64,000 nt of DNA from a virus, in IMG/VR virus record IMGVR_UViG_3300033149_005152, positions 1 through 64,000 of that record; one strand, given 5' to 3'. Under the pieces are notes generated by a model. It did not search any database and had not been told where the DNA came from. It saw only the letters and a program-made list of their open reading frames with translations. The translations under genes and the position numbers were made by a program. Shown in pieces: positions 17,195 to 26,210 of this stretch. Within the stretch, counting starts at the first letter, position 1. Each line of letters begins with the position of its first letter.

Positions 17195-17752
17195 TTACTT
17201 AGGAACAACAAATACACCAAAAGTTCCATTATCATCAGCATGAGTTATGATGCAAGAATCAGCACTTCGTGAACTAATATAAGGCGGAGGATTACTTTGC
17301 ATCATCGTGGCAGCACCAGAATTAAGAGGAATCAACATCACAAAACCATCAACTCCAATATTTGCATTCACAATGGAATCTGAAGTACCAGAAAAAACCA
17401 CACTAAACATTTGTAAATCGTCAAAATCCATAACCCCAGTCATTGTTCCACCAGCAAGAGGTAACATACCGTCAGTAGTAGCTTCGACAGAAGTCAACTT
17501 AGCAGAAGCGGTATCCAAAGTTGTTTCAACAGATGAAGCTTTAGTAACAGCAGTATCTAAAGTTGTTTCAGTAGAAGTAACTTTTTCAGATACAGTATCT
17601 AAAGTAGCTTCGATACTATCGGCAGTAGCCTCTATGGAAGTCAACTTTTCAGAATCACTTTCTAAAAATGTACCCAATTTAGGACCAAATTCTCCGCCAA
17701 GTGCGGGACACGCATGATTCAAACGATCAATTAGGTCAGCAGTCCAAGCCAT
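17195..17752 (-). CDS. Head-fibre-like protein with coiled-coil repeats
   Basis: 185 aa. Residues 31-93 are a run of heptad-like repeats rich in Thr/Ser and TLD (SIEATLDTVSEKV type), a trimeric coiled-coil stalk. LPLAGGTMTG follows, a motif seen at the base of phage tail and head fibres, and then a beta-rich C-terminal head. It lies just downstream of the major capsid gene, hence a capsid fibre or decoration protein. The long open frame on the + strand is a shadow of the repeats. Confidence 0.7.
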   Translation of the reverse strand: MAWTADLIDRLNHACPALGGEFGPKLGTFLESDSEKLTSIEATADSIEATLDTVSEKVTSTETTLDTAVTKASSVETTLDTASAKLTSVEATTDGMLPLAGGTMTGVMDFDDLQMFSVVFSGTSDSIVNANIGVDGFVMLIPLNSGAATMMQSNPPPYISSRSADSCIITHADDNGTFGVFVVPK

Positions 17753-17795
17753 TTATATAAAAACACCTCATCTTTCAAATTTGAAATACGATACA

Positions 17796-18104
17796 TTAAT
17801 ATATATCAAAATTTTGGTCTGGATTCAAAATGCCCAATCCTTTACGCATTTCTTCACGCCAGACATTAAGAGCAATTTCATTGATTTCCCTTCCAGAACG
17901 CATTGTCATTATTCCTATATAAATTTCCCATAGAATTTTAAATGCTTCCTCTACATTCTTCTCCATTTCCATTTTTTCCTCTTCCAACCTGTTCACTTTC
18001 AACATATACAAATCCAATTTTTTTTCGCACTTTTCAATTTCAGAAATATTCTGATTTGATATTTCCTCACCTTTTATAACCCTAACTTTTGTCTTTTTCT
18101 TCAT
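17796..18104 (-). CDS. Coiled-coil protein next to capsid gene
   Basis: 102 aa from MKKKTKVRV, with GGAGG five bases upstream of the ATG. Residues 18-60 form a strongly charged coiled coil. Located between the capsid and head-fibre genes; role unknown. Confidence 0.65.
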   Translation of the reverse strand: MKKKTKVRVIKGEEISNQNISEIEKCEKKLDLYMLKVNRLEEEKMEMEKNVEEAFKILWEIYIGIMTMRSGREINEIALNVWREEMRKGLGILNPDQNFDIY

Positions 18105-18123
18105 AATTTCCTCCAAAAATAAA

Positions 18124-18181
18124 AGGGAGAAATTCATTTATTAAAACAATAAAATTGTAAATATAAATAAAACTTCTCCCT
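18124..18181 (-). terminator. Hairpin and T-run after the capsid gene
   Basis: Downstream of the capsid stop, AGGGAGAA (18174-18181) pairs with TTCTCCCT (18124-18131) across a 42-base AT-rich loop, followed by TTTATTTTT on the minus strand. It fits a leaky intrinsic terminator or an mRNA-stabilising hairpin; the T-run runs into the GGAGG box of the next gene. Confidence 0.45.
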
Positions 18182-18202
18182 GTCTGTCAATCAAATTTCA
18201 AA

Positions 18203-20322
18203 TCAACCAGCATAACCCTTTGCCATACCTTTTTCATTTTTAATTTCCGTAGTGTATTCACCAATAATCATACCCTTCTGTGAATCACCCGTAATAGAAA
18301 CCTTTTTATGAGCAAATGATCTACCCTGTAAATTTAGGACTCTAACTCTAGGAGTCGCAGTAATAATCAAAGAACTTGCTCGCATCCACCGACACAGCAT
18401 AACTTCCAACACACCAAAAGTTCCCTCGTAATAAGAAACTAAATTACGATGTTTCATTTCCGCATTATCGGTACGTGTGCGAGTGCTGTTCCATGTATCT
18501 ATAATACGCTTCCAATTAGCATCCACAGCAATAACATCAATATCACTTCCACCATTATCCCATGCCTTTTTTGTTATACTACCCAACCAAGATTCTGTAA
18601 GAGTAGCAAGAGACTGAGAATTAGTAGAAATCCTACTCCAAAGACCCTGCATTGTCCTATATGCAGTAGCACTACCAAGAGTATTACCAGATAAAACAGA
18701 CAAGAAAGTAGCCTGCTCCAAATCACGAAGCACTTCTCGCATCCTTTGACTCTGCTGATAAGTATACTCAGATGTTATATTACCCAGCTGAGTTACTGCT
18801 TCCTGGGTACCACTGACAATAATATCTTTTTTCATGATCTGGCAATAATTAGTTTTGCGAGACCTAGGTTGCGAAATATCCAGACTTACGTCTGAACCTT
18901 CCAATGCAGTTGAGTGTAAAACTCTAAAACTTTGACCCGCAGCATAAGAGGAAGCAACAGTTCCCCCAAAACTACGAGTTACAGTAAGAGTATTAGTTGT
19001 AGAATTATAAGTTATACTATTAATCCGAACATATTCGGTATTGTCTCCAACTGTAGGCATCATAAGTACATCGCCAGGTTGGAGAAAACGTCCATCGTTA
19101 TTAGTAAGTGTTACATTATCCTCAGTTGTAGTACCCATAGCAGTTGAAGAAACAACAGTAGCAGGATTCAACACATCTTCTAACCATTCCATTTTTGTTA
19201 CTATTTGCAACTTGCAAACGAAGTAGTCATTTCTGCTACTTTCTACATATCTCTATGCAGATCGGACTATATCATCACCAAATAAGGTGGGAAGCATGTA
19301 GTCTCTGGGCAAAAAGGAAAATAAATCTAATTAATTAAATCAATATCCTTATTTTCTCTAACATTTTTAATTAACTCTAAATCGGTAGTTTCATAAGGAT
19401 GATGGTTAGGTAATTTTAAACGTCTATCACAAAACTTTAAAAGATTTTCAGCTTTATGTTTTTTTCCTACTAAATACGGTATTAATTTAGGGAGAGAATT
19501 ATAACAACGCTTTATACCTTGTATAATAATCTCATATTTAATCTTCCATTCAGGATGCCTATTATTTTTTTTTGATTGCACATAATGAGGAATCCCTAAA
19601 TAATCCAACAATTCAATAGCCTGATTAATTATAATTAAATCAGTATTAACTATAGCTACTCTAGGATTCCATCCATTTTGTTTAACTTTAGAACTGCTAC
19701 GCTTAATAATAGTTACCATCCCCTCACCGTCTATAATACCACCTAACCAAAATAATAAATTTTCCTTTCTTTGCTGCTGATTGTCTAATATCAATTGTTA
19801 TCACCTCATTAGTAAATTGATCTCTAAAGAGTTTCCAGCATATAGCTTCCTTTAATCTCCACAAATTTACCTATGGAGAACATTACGTGCGGGATAAGGA
19901 GCATCACCAATTCTATCAAGAAAAGGAGTTTCATAGGGGCTTATCATCCCTATTTCTTCTGCTACATCCTCAGCAGTAACGTCAAAAACACCACTATCAT
20001 ATAAAGCTTTCAATTTTGTTATCGTGAAATCGTTTAAATTTCACTTCTTATAGTTTCCTATAAGTTCAGACTATTTCTTTCCTTTCGGAGAGGGCACTCG
20101 TGCTGATATTACCGGCATATCAAAAAAATGACTTAGCCTCGATCAATAGTCGTTGAACCCACCTAACAATTTCTTGTAAGGCTTGGCTTAGCGTTACCAT
20201 ATATAAATAAATCTTCATATTTATACTTAGGCTTCCACTAAATTCACCCTCTTTGCATCCATGAGCAAAAATCATATATCAATTTACTCATGATGGGGCT
20301 ATAACTAACCCGTAAAAGCCAA
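18203..20322 (-). CDS. Major capsid protein, split by two group I introns
   Basis: Join of exon 1 (20308-20322), exon 2 (19873-20022) and exon 3 (18203-19189), giving 383 aa. The start is TTG after AGAGGTGA. The spliced product reads MAFTGITKLKALYDSG..., then ISPYETPFLDRIG, and the exon 2/3 junction recreates NVLH|EWLEDVLNP, the conserved HEW(L/Q)xD region of the SU10/DUF5309 HK97-fold capsid family. Splice sites are fixed by P1 pairing with U.G at each 5' site and P10 at each 3' site; both junctions are in phase 0. Portal and an acidic scaffold-like gene lie upstream. Without splicing only short fragments would be made. Confidence 0.88.
19190..19872 (-). mobile_element. Group I intron 2 of capsid gene, with endonuclease
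   Basis: 683 nt. P1 is exon CTCCAT with intron GTGGAG (U.G at the splice site). P3 is GGAAGC with GCTTCC, P8 is CACC with GGTG, and P7 is GACTA (in CAGAGACTACA) with TAGTC (in ATATAGTCCG), the R and S core elements. The last base is the G at 19190. P10 is 4 bp (GAAU with AUUU). The endonuclease gene lies between the P4-P6 region and P7. Confidence 0.88.
19327..19794 (-). CDS. LAGLIDADG homing endonuclease
   Basis: 155 aa from TTG, preceded by GAGGTGAT. Residues 17-26 (LGGIIDGEGM) are a single LAGLIDADG motif, so the enzyme should act as a homodimer. It would cut intronless alleles of the capsid gene at the exon 2/3 junction, and may aid splicing as a maturase. Reading frame intact. Confidence 0.88.
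   Translation of the reverse strand: MILDNQQQRKENLLFWLGGIIDGEGMVTIIKRSSSKVKQNGWNPRVAIVNTDLIIINQAIELLDYLGIPHYVQSKKNNRHPEWKIKYEIIIQGIKRCYNSLPKLIPYLVGKKHKAENLLKFCDRRLKLPNHHPYETTDLELIKNVRENKDIDLIN
20023..20307 (-). mobile_element. Group I intron 1 of capsid gene, ORF-less
   Basis: 285 nt, no ORF. P1 is exon GGGT with intron GCCC (U.G at the cut). P10 is 5 bp: exon 2 start AUAAC with intron GUUAU. P7 is GACTAT (in TTCAACGACTATT) with ATAGTC. P9 is TTATAG-GAAA-CTATAA. A further hairpin GTGAAAT/ATTTCAC lies at the 3' end before the terminal G at 20023. It lies after only five codons. Confidence 0.85.
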
Positions 20323-20383
20323 AAAAATCACCTCTAAATTTTACTTTTCATAATGAAAAATATTGTTATTTTTTATTTTTTTA

Positions 20384-21295
20384 TTAAGTTGCGGCAGCCG
20401 TATCCGCTTCCATTTCCTTTAATGCTCTTTTTTCTTCCATAAACTGAGCCATATGTTCCGGCCTGGTGGGATTATCCTCTGCTATCTTTTTCAATTGTGC
20501 CAATTTAGCCTTTTGAGATTCCAACATAGTAGATTTATCCTCACGTGTTTCTGAAGCACCAGACCCACCCGTTCCTGCCGCCTTTTTAGCCCACTTCGGC
20601 ATATCTTCTCTTATCCCATCAGATACAGATTTCTCTTCACCCTTTTGATTAATATATATCCATTTTTCATTTTCATCATCATATTGTAAATTATCTACAA
20701 ATAATTTAGATACATTACTAATATCTACGGCACCAGCAGCTTCACATGCGGCAGACAATAATCTATCTCTTTCAGCAAGTAAAGATTTTGTCTCAGCATT
20801 TTGTCTCATTTCTTCCGCCATCTGTACTCTTTTTTCCAGCTGTCTTATTCTTTTTGCTTGTTCCTTTTTTTCTCTAGCAGCTTCTTCAGCCTCTATTTCC
20901 CCCAATAATTCCTCTATATCTTCATCATCATAATCTTCTTCATCATCATCGTAATCTTCATCGTCATAATCCTCGTCATCATCATAATCATAATCATAAT
21001 CTTCATCGTCATAATCCTCGTCATCGTAATCTTCATCGTCATAATCCTCGTCATCATAATCTTCGTCACCTAATTCTTCATCCAGAACATCAAAAAATTC
21101 TTTAGATGCTTTAATTATCTCAGCATCATCCTCTCTTTGACTTTGTAATTGTTTTATTAACTTGTCTTGTTCTTTTATAGTCGTTTCTAATTCATCTAGC
21201 TTTTTATTAAACTTTTTATCATCCCCAGCTTCTCCCCTCTCGTCAGCAAGAAATGAATTCTTATAATAATTAAAAATAATATCCCATAAAACCAT
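20384..21295 (-). CDS. Scaffold-like protein with acidic repeats
   Basis: 303 aa. Residues 76-125 are about ten copies of DDEDY, encoded by 15-base repeats (about 20924-21065). They are flanked by coiled coils and an Ala/Glu-rich C-terminus. Position immediately before the major capsid gene, extreme acidity and coiled coils fit a capsid scaffolding protein. Confidence 0.65.
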   Translation of the reverse strand: MVLWDIIFNYYKNSFLADERGEAGDDKKFNKKLDELETTIKEQDKLIKQLQSQREDDAEIIKASKEFFDVLDEELGDEDYDDEDYDDEDYDDEDYDDEDYDYDYDDDEDYDDEDYDDDEEDYDDEDIEELLGEIEAEEAAREKKEQAKRIRQLEKRVQMAEEMRQNAETKSLLAERDRLLSAACEAAGAVDISNVSKLFVDNLQYDDENEKWIYINQKGEEKSVSDGIREDMPKWAKKAAGTGGSGASETREDKSTMLESQKAKLAQLKKIAEDNPTRPEHMAQFMEEKRALKEMEADTAAAT

Positions 21296-21296
21296 G

Positions 21297-21485
21297 TTAA
21301 ATACTTATCCTCCTTAACTTTTTATCCTTTCTTTTAACATCTCTAGGATCATACTCATAAAAATATTTACAACCACACAAACTGCACAACGCAGGTTTTA
21401 TTGTGGCAGACCCCTTTTCCATATGCAAACAATTAATGCACCAATAATATCCCCTTTTATTTAAATAAATATCATAATTAAACAT
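21297..21485 (-). CDS. Zinc-ribbon protein
   Basis: 62 aa with CINC ... CSLCGC, a compact zinc ribbon, and a basic C-terminus. Its end holds the GGAGG box of the scaffold gene. Function unknown. Confidence 0.6.
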   Translation of the reverse strand: MFNYDIYLNKRGYYWCINCLHMEKGSATIKPALCSLCGCKYFYEYDPRDVKRKDKKLRRISI

Positions 21486-21496
21486 AACAAATTACG

Positions 21497-22096
21497 TTAT
21501 CCTATATACACATTACCCATAGGAACACGTATCTTCTTTCCCCGTTCTTTAATTGTAATAAATCTTGGAAACTTAACCTTTCTCGAAACGGATTTTATAT
21601 ACCCAGCTCCAGGTAAATTTTTATAAACAGTACCTTCTCTCCTATATATATCTCCAGGATAAGAACTTTCTAACTTTTTAATGGCAACATCTATATTCTT
21701 AACTTTATGACCAGACATAACCACTTTCTTACCACGAATACGATTAAGAAATTTACGAAAAATGCTCTTATTCTTTTCTGATTTTAACTTTTTCAAATAA
21801 TTTTCTTTCAAAGATTGTTGCCTTTTCATGGATTTAGAGGCTATTAATTGTTTTCCCTTTTTAGAAGAAGAATGATATTTCACATTCTGATTAATAGTAC
21901 CTTTAATCCTACTTAATGCAGCAATAACCCTTTTAGTAGTCCTTAACACAGAACCGTCAGAAAAAATAATCATTCGTGATTTACCTGATTTTTCGACAGA
22001 AGCTATAATCTTACCACGATAGTTTAATCCTTTTAAATGTCTCGAGGCACTTGATTTAATTCGCTTTCTTCTATGTCTGACAAATGATCCTGCCAT
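21497..22096 (-). CDS. Hypothetical basic virion-region protein
   Basis: 199 aa, about 30% Lys/Arg, mostly predicted beta after residue 25. It overlaps the upstream gene by 64 bases in another frame. Lying between portal and scaffold, it may be a minor capsid component. Not recognised. Confidence 0.6.
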   Translation of the reverse strand: MAGSFVRHRRKRIKSSASRHLKGLNYRGKIIASVEKSGKSRMIIFSDGSVLRTTKRVIAALSRIKGTINQNVKYHSSSKKGKQLIASKSMKRQQSLKENYLKKLKSEKNKSIFRKFLNRIRGKKVVMSGHKVKNIDVAIKKLESSYPGDIYRREGTVYKNLPGAGYIKSVSRKVKFPRFITIKERGKKIRVPMGNVYIG

Positions 22097-22557
22097 TCGT
22101 TTTGGCGTCCTTCCCTCCTCAACTTATCAAACAATTCTTTTACATAATAAGGTTTACCCCAGTTTGAAACGTATAATTTTTTAGCTATTTTCTTAACCTT
22201 ACCTTGTCGTCCACGCCCAAAAGATACAATATAAGTATTTTCGTCATGATCTCCCAAAACAACAGGATTTTGCTTTCGTGATTTATGATGAGGTTTCACC
22301 AAATGATACTCGTCCCCAACATCAAACTCATCACTATTTTCCATTTCTTCTTGAATCATCTCAAAGAGAATATCAAGTTCGGTATCCATCTCATGCACTT
22401 TCTGGAAAATACCCCTTAAAAGACGGGCAAATTTCTTTACCTGAAACGGAAACTTATTCAGGTCTTCTTTTTCAGGAACATCTACTTCCAAAACAGGAGA
22501 ATTTGTTCCTTCACTATCACCAATATCATTACTTTTAGTCTTTGTTACCTTGTTCAT
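22033..22557 (-). CDS. Hypothetical protein downstream of portal
   Basis: 174 aa. Acidic N-terminal half with a helix, basic C-terminal half (SFGRGRQGKVKKIAKK). No domain recognised. Confidence 0.65.
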   Translation of the reverse strand: MNKVTKTKSNDIGDSEGTNSPVLEVDVPEKEDLNKFPFQVKKFARLLRGIFQKVHEMDTELDILFEMIQEEMENSDEFDVGDEYHLVKPHHKSRKQNPVVLGDHDENTYIVSFGRGRQGKVKKIAKKLYVSNWGKPYYVKELFDKLRREGRQNEWQDHLSDIEESELNQVPRDI

Positions 22558-22575
22558 ACCTTAATCTCCTTATTA

Positions 22576-24204
22576 TTATGACATTGGAGGAAAAAATCCA
22601 GGTTTTTCTTCCTCATTTATTTCTATCTCAGCGTCAATAACATCAGAAATATCTTGCCTTACTTTTCCAAGCATTTTACGTGCAAGACGTTTTTCAAGTT
22701 CTCTTTTAAATAATTGTGACCTAATTTGTTGTTTAATTTCACTAGAAGCTTTTATATCTTCAGCTAAATTCATTATATCAAAATTATCGGGATAATTAAT
22801 ATATCCTTTCCACTTCCTTCCTATCCATTTTGACCATAATTGATGTATTTTTTCCTCTCCTTCCTCAAGAATATCTGCCTTCTCTGCCAATGTCCTGTTA
22901 GTTTCATTAAATTCACGAGCATAAGCTATACCAGATTGTGATTCCTTTAAAAAACTAATTCCACCACCAAGAACAGCCAATCTATAAATTACTTGCTCCA
23001 TCTTTGAAATCATTTCCAAAATAAACGATCCAGGTTCGCTTGACGGAGTCAAATAAGAAGGAGGCTGATCCCCAGTATATTCCAAAACATTATTTAATGA
23101 CAACTGAACAGTTTTAGCATTAGTTTGTGTCTGTTGCATAAGTAAAACAGAAATGCATTGCTTATAAATATCCTCGTCCACCAAAGACAACCAATTATAA
23201 ATAGCTACATTAATCTTTCCTATTGAAGAAATTGCCGAAATACCGTCCTCAGTGTCCCCCAAAGAATTTCTATTCAAAAATTTAACTAATGGTACTTCAT
23301 TTAATTTATGTGTTCCTCTCTGCACTTCAATTACACATGTACCTTTTTTCTCTTCAATCACAGTATGAACATACCATTCATTTCTAGTCCAAGTTCTGTA
23401 ACGTACTACTTTTTTACCGTGTCTTTCCTCAAATGCTTTAATATTTGAACTTGCCTCTTCTCTAATTCTAACCCATAAAAATTGACCGTCATCATCCAAT
23501 TCCCAATTCACCAAATTCAACGGAGGAATATGAACCAAATAAGGCTTTATACCAGCATCTATTCTTTCTTGTTCCGTCTCTATAGTTCTATCAACTTGGG
23601 GCATGTCCACAAGAACATAACTTTCCCCGTATATAAGATAAGAAACTCCAACCTTTTGCTTCATAAACTTATTTATCGAATCTCCACGTCCGTTACAATT
23701 CTCCCAAAAATCTTTTAATTCATCCGAAATTTCCTGACCAATTCTCATCTTTTTTTTGATCTCATTTGCTCTTTTAATTCTCTCAGCAACATCCGAATTA
23801 ATAATTTCATCCCCGTACATATGAGAATTCTGCTGAGGTACTGACTGTTGAGGAAGAGATTGTCCAACCTGATCAGACTCTATTTTATTTAACTCAGGTT
23901 CTACTTTCTCTAACCTAGCCTTATCTTCAAGCCTCACAATATTCTGCGAAAAAATATAATGCAAATACATATCTATTACGGTAGCACAATAATTAATCCA
24001 GGGTGCTCTCTTTCTTCTATTATCTACAGATAACTTTTCTTCCCGTATATGCCGATATATAAATCGTGTAATATCTCTTCCGTCATACCACGCTCTATAA
24101 TTCTTCCATGCTTGTTCCTGCTTGATATACTCGGGATGTTTTTGTTCTAATATTTTTTTTAAATGCAAATTATCACGAATATCCGTTAATCTCGATTTGA
24201 TCAT
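22576..24204 (-). CDS. Portal protein
   Basis: 542 aa. Long helical protein with SYLIYGESYVLVDMP, a wing-region strand pair, and IYNWLSLVDEDIYKQC, then Gln-rich TQTNAKTVQLSL, the pattern of phage portals. It sits between the terminase and capsid genes at the usual size. It forms the dodecameric DNA channel at one capsid vertex. Confidence 0.8.
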   Translation of the reverse strand: MIKSRLTDIRDNLHLKKILEQKHPEYIKQEQAWKNYRAWYDGRDITRFIYRHIREEKLSVDNRRKRAPWINYCATVIDMYLHYIFSQNIVRLEDKARLEKVEPELNKIESDQVGQSLPQQSVPQQNSHMYGDEIINSDVAERIKRANEIKKKMRIGQEISDELKDFWENCNGRGDSINKFMKQKVGVSYLIYGESYVLVDMPQVDRTIETEQERIDAGIKPYLVHIPPLNLVNWELDDDGQFLWVRIREEASSNIKAFEERHGKKVVRYRTWTRNEWYVHTVIEEKKGTCVIEVQRGTHKLNEVPLVKFLNRNSLGDTEDGISAISSIGKINVAIYNWLSLVDEDIYKQCISVLLMQQTQTNAKTVQLSLNNVLEYTGDQPPSYLTPSSEPGSFILEMISKMEQVIYRLAVLGGGISFLKESQSGIAYAREFNETNRTLAEKADILEEGEEKIHQLWSKWIGRKWKGYINYPDNFDIMNLAEDIKASSEIKQQIRSQLFKRELEKRLARKMLGKVRQDISDVIDAEIEINEEEKPGFFPPMS

Positions 24205-24271
24205 TATTATTTAAAAGCACTTAACCCCCCTTTTTCTTTCAACTGCCTTCTGAAATTATCTATCTCGATAT

Positions 24272-24442
24272 TTAAAAAGCCCCCAATCTTCCCTCTCTTC
24301 TAATTCTATCTAATAATGGAGCTTTATTTCCCTCACAATAAAATTGAACCAACTTATCATCTCCTCCGTACTTAAAAAGATAATTCAAAATCTCATGGTA
24401 TATACCAATTGGATGATTTCTTAATAAATTTATCTTAATCAT
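24272..24442 (-). CDS. Hypothetical small protein, probably frameshifted
   Basis: 56 aa from MIKINLLR (AAGGAG upstream). It ends RREGRLGAF at a TAA inside the run TTTTTAA (24274-24278). In the next frame coding continues to 24207, ending FRRQLKEKGGLSAFK right against the portal start. The two ends resemble each other. One missing T would explain it. Confidence 0.6.
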   Translation of the reverse strand: MIKINLLRNHPIGIYHEILNYLFKYGGDDKLVQFYCEGNKAPLLDRIRREGRLGAF

Positions 24443-24452
24443 CTTATACTCC

Positions 24453-24614
24453 TTACTCTTCATCTAAAGTCAGTGGTAAATCATTTAAAATATTCTCCAA
24501 TGCACTTATAGTTATATGTGCACCTGGCTCATGCTCTCGTAAATATCTTACATACCATTCAAAAACATCTATCGCATCACACCATTCTGCTTGTGTTGGT
24601 TTATCTTCCCACAT
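24453..24614 (-). CDS. Hypothetical small protein
   Basis: 53 aa (MWEDKPTQAEWC...), acidic and helical, with a GGGGG RBS. Not recognised. Confidence 0.55.
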   Translation of the reverse strand: MWEDKPTQAEWCDAIDVFEWYVRYLREHEPGAHITISALENILNDLPLTLDEE

Positions 24615-24616
24615 TT

Positions 24617-26194
24617 TTATATCCCCCTAACACTATACGTTCTATACAAAATTCTTCTTCCTACCCTATCAGAAAAAATTGCATAACGTAAAGCATCTAC
24701 CGAATGGTCATTTTCATCCTTTATAAAATCTTCAAAATCTGGCCTGCCATCAGGCAATTTAGGATGCGAATAACCTTCTAATTCCTCTCTTAATTTTCCA
24801 TTATCTCCCGAATCAATGATAACTCTTAATCTAGGATTCCCTTTTGGAGTAAAAGTCAACAATTCTTTTAACGCATTCACTCCTTCATATCGGGCATTCT
24901 CACATGGGGTTATCAAAAGACCCTTATCTCTCATATCCACAATACTCTGTTTCGCTGACTTATCCCCGTAAATCATTTCTGGAACTCCCCAATATGGAGC
25001 CTTCTTAATCACCTCACTGTGTCCTGAAGTTGTTCTATCCCCCATAATTTGAGAATCCCAATAATACGACCAAAATACCCACCAATTACCAAGAGGATCA
25101 ATTGCACATTTTACATAAGCAAATGTTGAACCAAAATCTAATCCTGATACAAATCTCCAAGTTTTCGGCAACTCTTTTAATTGAGTTATACTTCTAAAAT
25201 CCTCCCAAGTAATAAAATGTTCATCCGTTAAATAATCCCCAAAAACTGTAAAACCACCACTTGGTCTCAAACATAACCACTCAGTAGTCCATGTATCCCA
25301 ATTCATTAAAGTAACTTTATCTATAAAATCTTGTATCTTATACCATCCGCCCCTACAATCATGGGCCTTACCCCCGCACACTAATCTTTCTTCCCTTTGT
25401 TTACCAAATTTCCTTGAATATACAGGACAATCACCATAAACAGGATCACCATGACACTTTCTATGACAAGTTTCTAAAGTTTCCCAAATACAATATTTAT
25501 AAACTTTTATTCCTAAAATTTCAGCTTCGTCTAGTAACCTTTGAACTACACCCCGTGAATGTTGCCGTGTACTCAAGTAAGTATTTTGACCCATAACATC
25601 CCTTTTAGAAATAGACATAGACATAGATGTTTGTAATAAATCCCATGTTAATAACTCAATCTCATCTATTCTTAATTTCTGAGGATGTGGTGATCTAAAT
25701 CCTTTCTCCGATCCCGTAACAACTTCAACAATGGAATTATTGGTTAATTCAGTTCTTTGTTGACTCTTTAACTGCTGCCCCTTTTCCATTTTAATATGAG
25801 GAGCAAATAATTTATCGTTATAAATATTAGTAAAATATCTATAACAACGTCCAGCCTGTGCTTTTGAAGCTCCGGCAGAGCATATTTCAATATCGTCTTT
25901 AAATTCCGCATCAAGATGGTTCAAAATAGCAACATTTAACGTCTTTCCACCAGTTCTATTCGCAAAAGAAAAAGCATTTCTAACCCTCTCAAAAAACATA
26001 TCCGAAATAAACTGAAAAGGAGCAATGTGTCCTTTCGCCACACAAGAAGGATGAACATATTTAGGAATATTCCACCCCAAAAAATATCTAATATAAAAGT
26101 CTAATTCCTCATCATTTTTTATACCTTCTCGTTTAAAATAACTTAATAATGCTTTTTTTTCTTTAAAAGATAATTCATTATTCCTCGTTTCCAT
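24617..26194 (-). CDS. terL: Terminase large subunit
   Basis: 525 aa. The ATPase domain has a Walker A variant at 79-85 (NRTGGKT) and Walker B at 174-178 (LRIDE). The RNase-H-like nuclease domain has Asp353 in SGLDFGS and DENDHSVDALRYA near the C-terminus. Six Cys between 243 and 280 probably make a zinc insertion between the two domains. It pumps DNA into the prohead and cuts concatemers. TerS and portal are neighbours. Confidence 0.93.
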   Translation of the reverse strand: METRNNELSFKEKKALLSYFKREGIKNDEELDFYIRYFLGWNIPKYVHPSCVAKGHIAPFQFISDMFFERVRNAFSFANRTGGKTLNVAILNHLDAEFKDDIEICSAGASKAQAGRCYRYFTNIYNDKLFAPHIKMEKGQQLKSQQRTELTNNSIVEVVTGSEKGFRSPHPQKLRIDEIELLTWDLLQTSMSMSISKRDVMGQNTYLSTRQHSRGVVQRLLDEAEILGIKVYKYCIWETLETCHRKCHGDPVYGDCPVYSRKFGKQREERLVCGGKAHDCRGGWYKIQDFIDKVTLMNWDTWTTEWLCLRPSGGFTVFGDYLTDEHFITWEDFRSITQLKELPKTWRFVSGLDFGSTFAYVKCAIDPLGNWWVFWSYYWDSQIMGDRTTSGHSEVIKKAPYWGVPEMIYGDKSAKQSIVDMRDKGLLITPCENARYEGVNALKELLTFTPKGNPRLRVIIDSGDNGKLREELEGYSHPKLPDGRPDFEDFIKDENDHSVDALRYAIFSDRVGRRILYRTYSVRGI

Positions 26195-26210
26195 TAACCT
26201 TATCCATTAA

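Noticed and set aside
17307-17717. 136-codon open frame on the + strand
   Set aside because: Antisense shadow of the Thr/Ser coiled-coil repeats of the head-fibre gene.
20924-21065. Regular short repeats that might suggest a CRISPR array
   Set aside because: They are in-frame 15-base repeats coding DDEDY in the scaffold-like protein; there are no spacers. The same holds for the 18-base repeats at 47468-47590.
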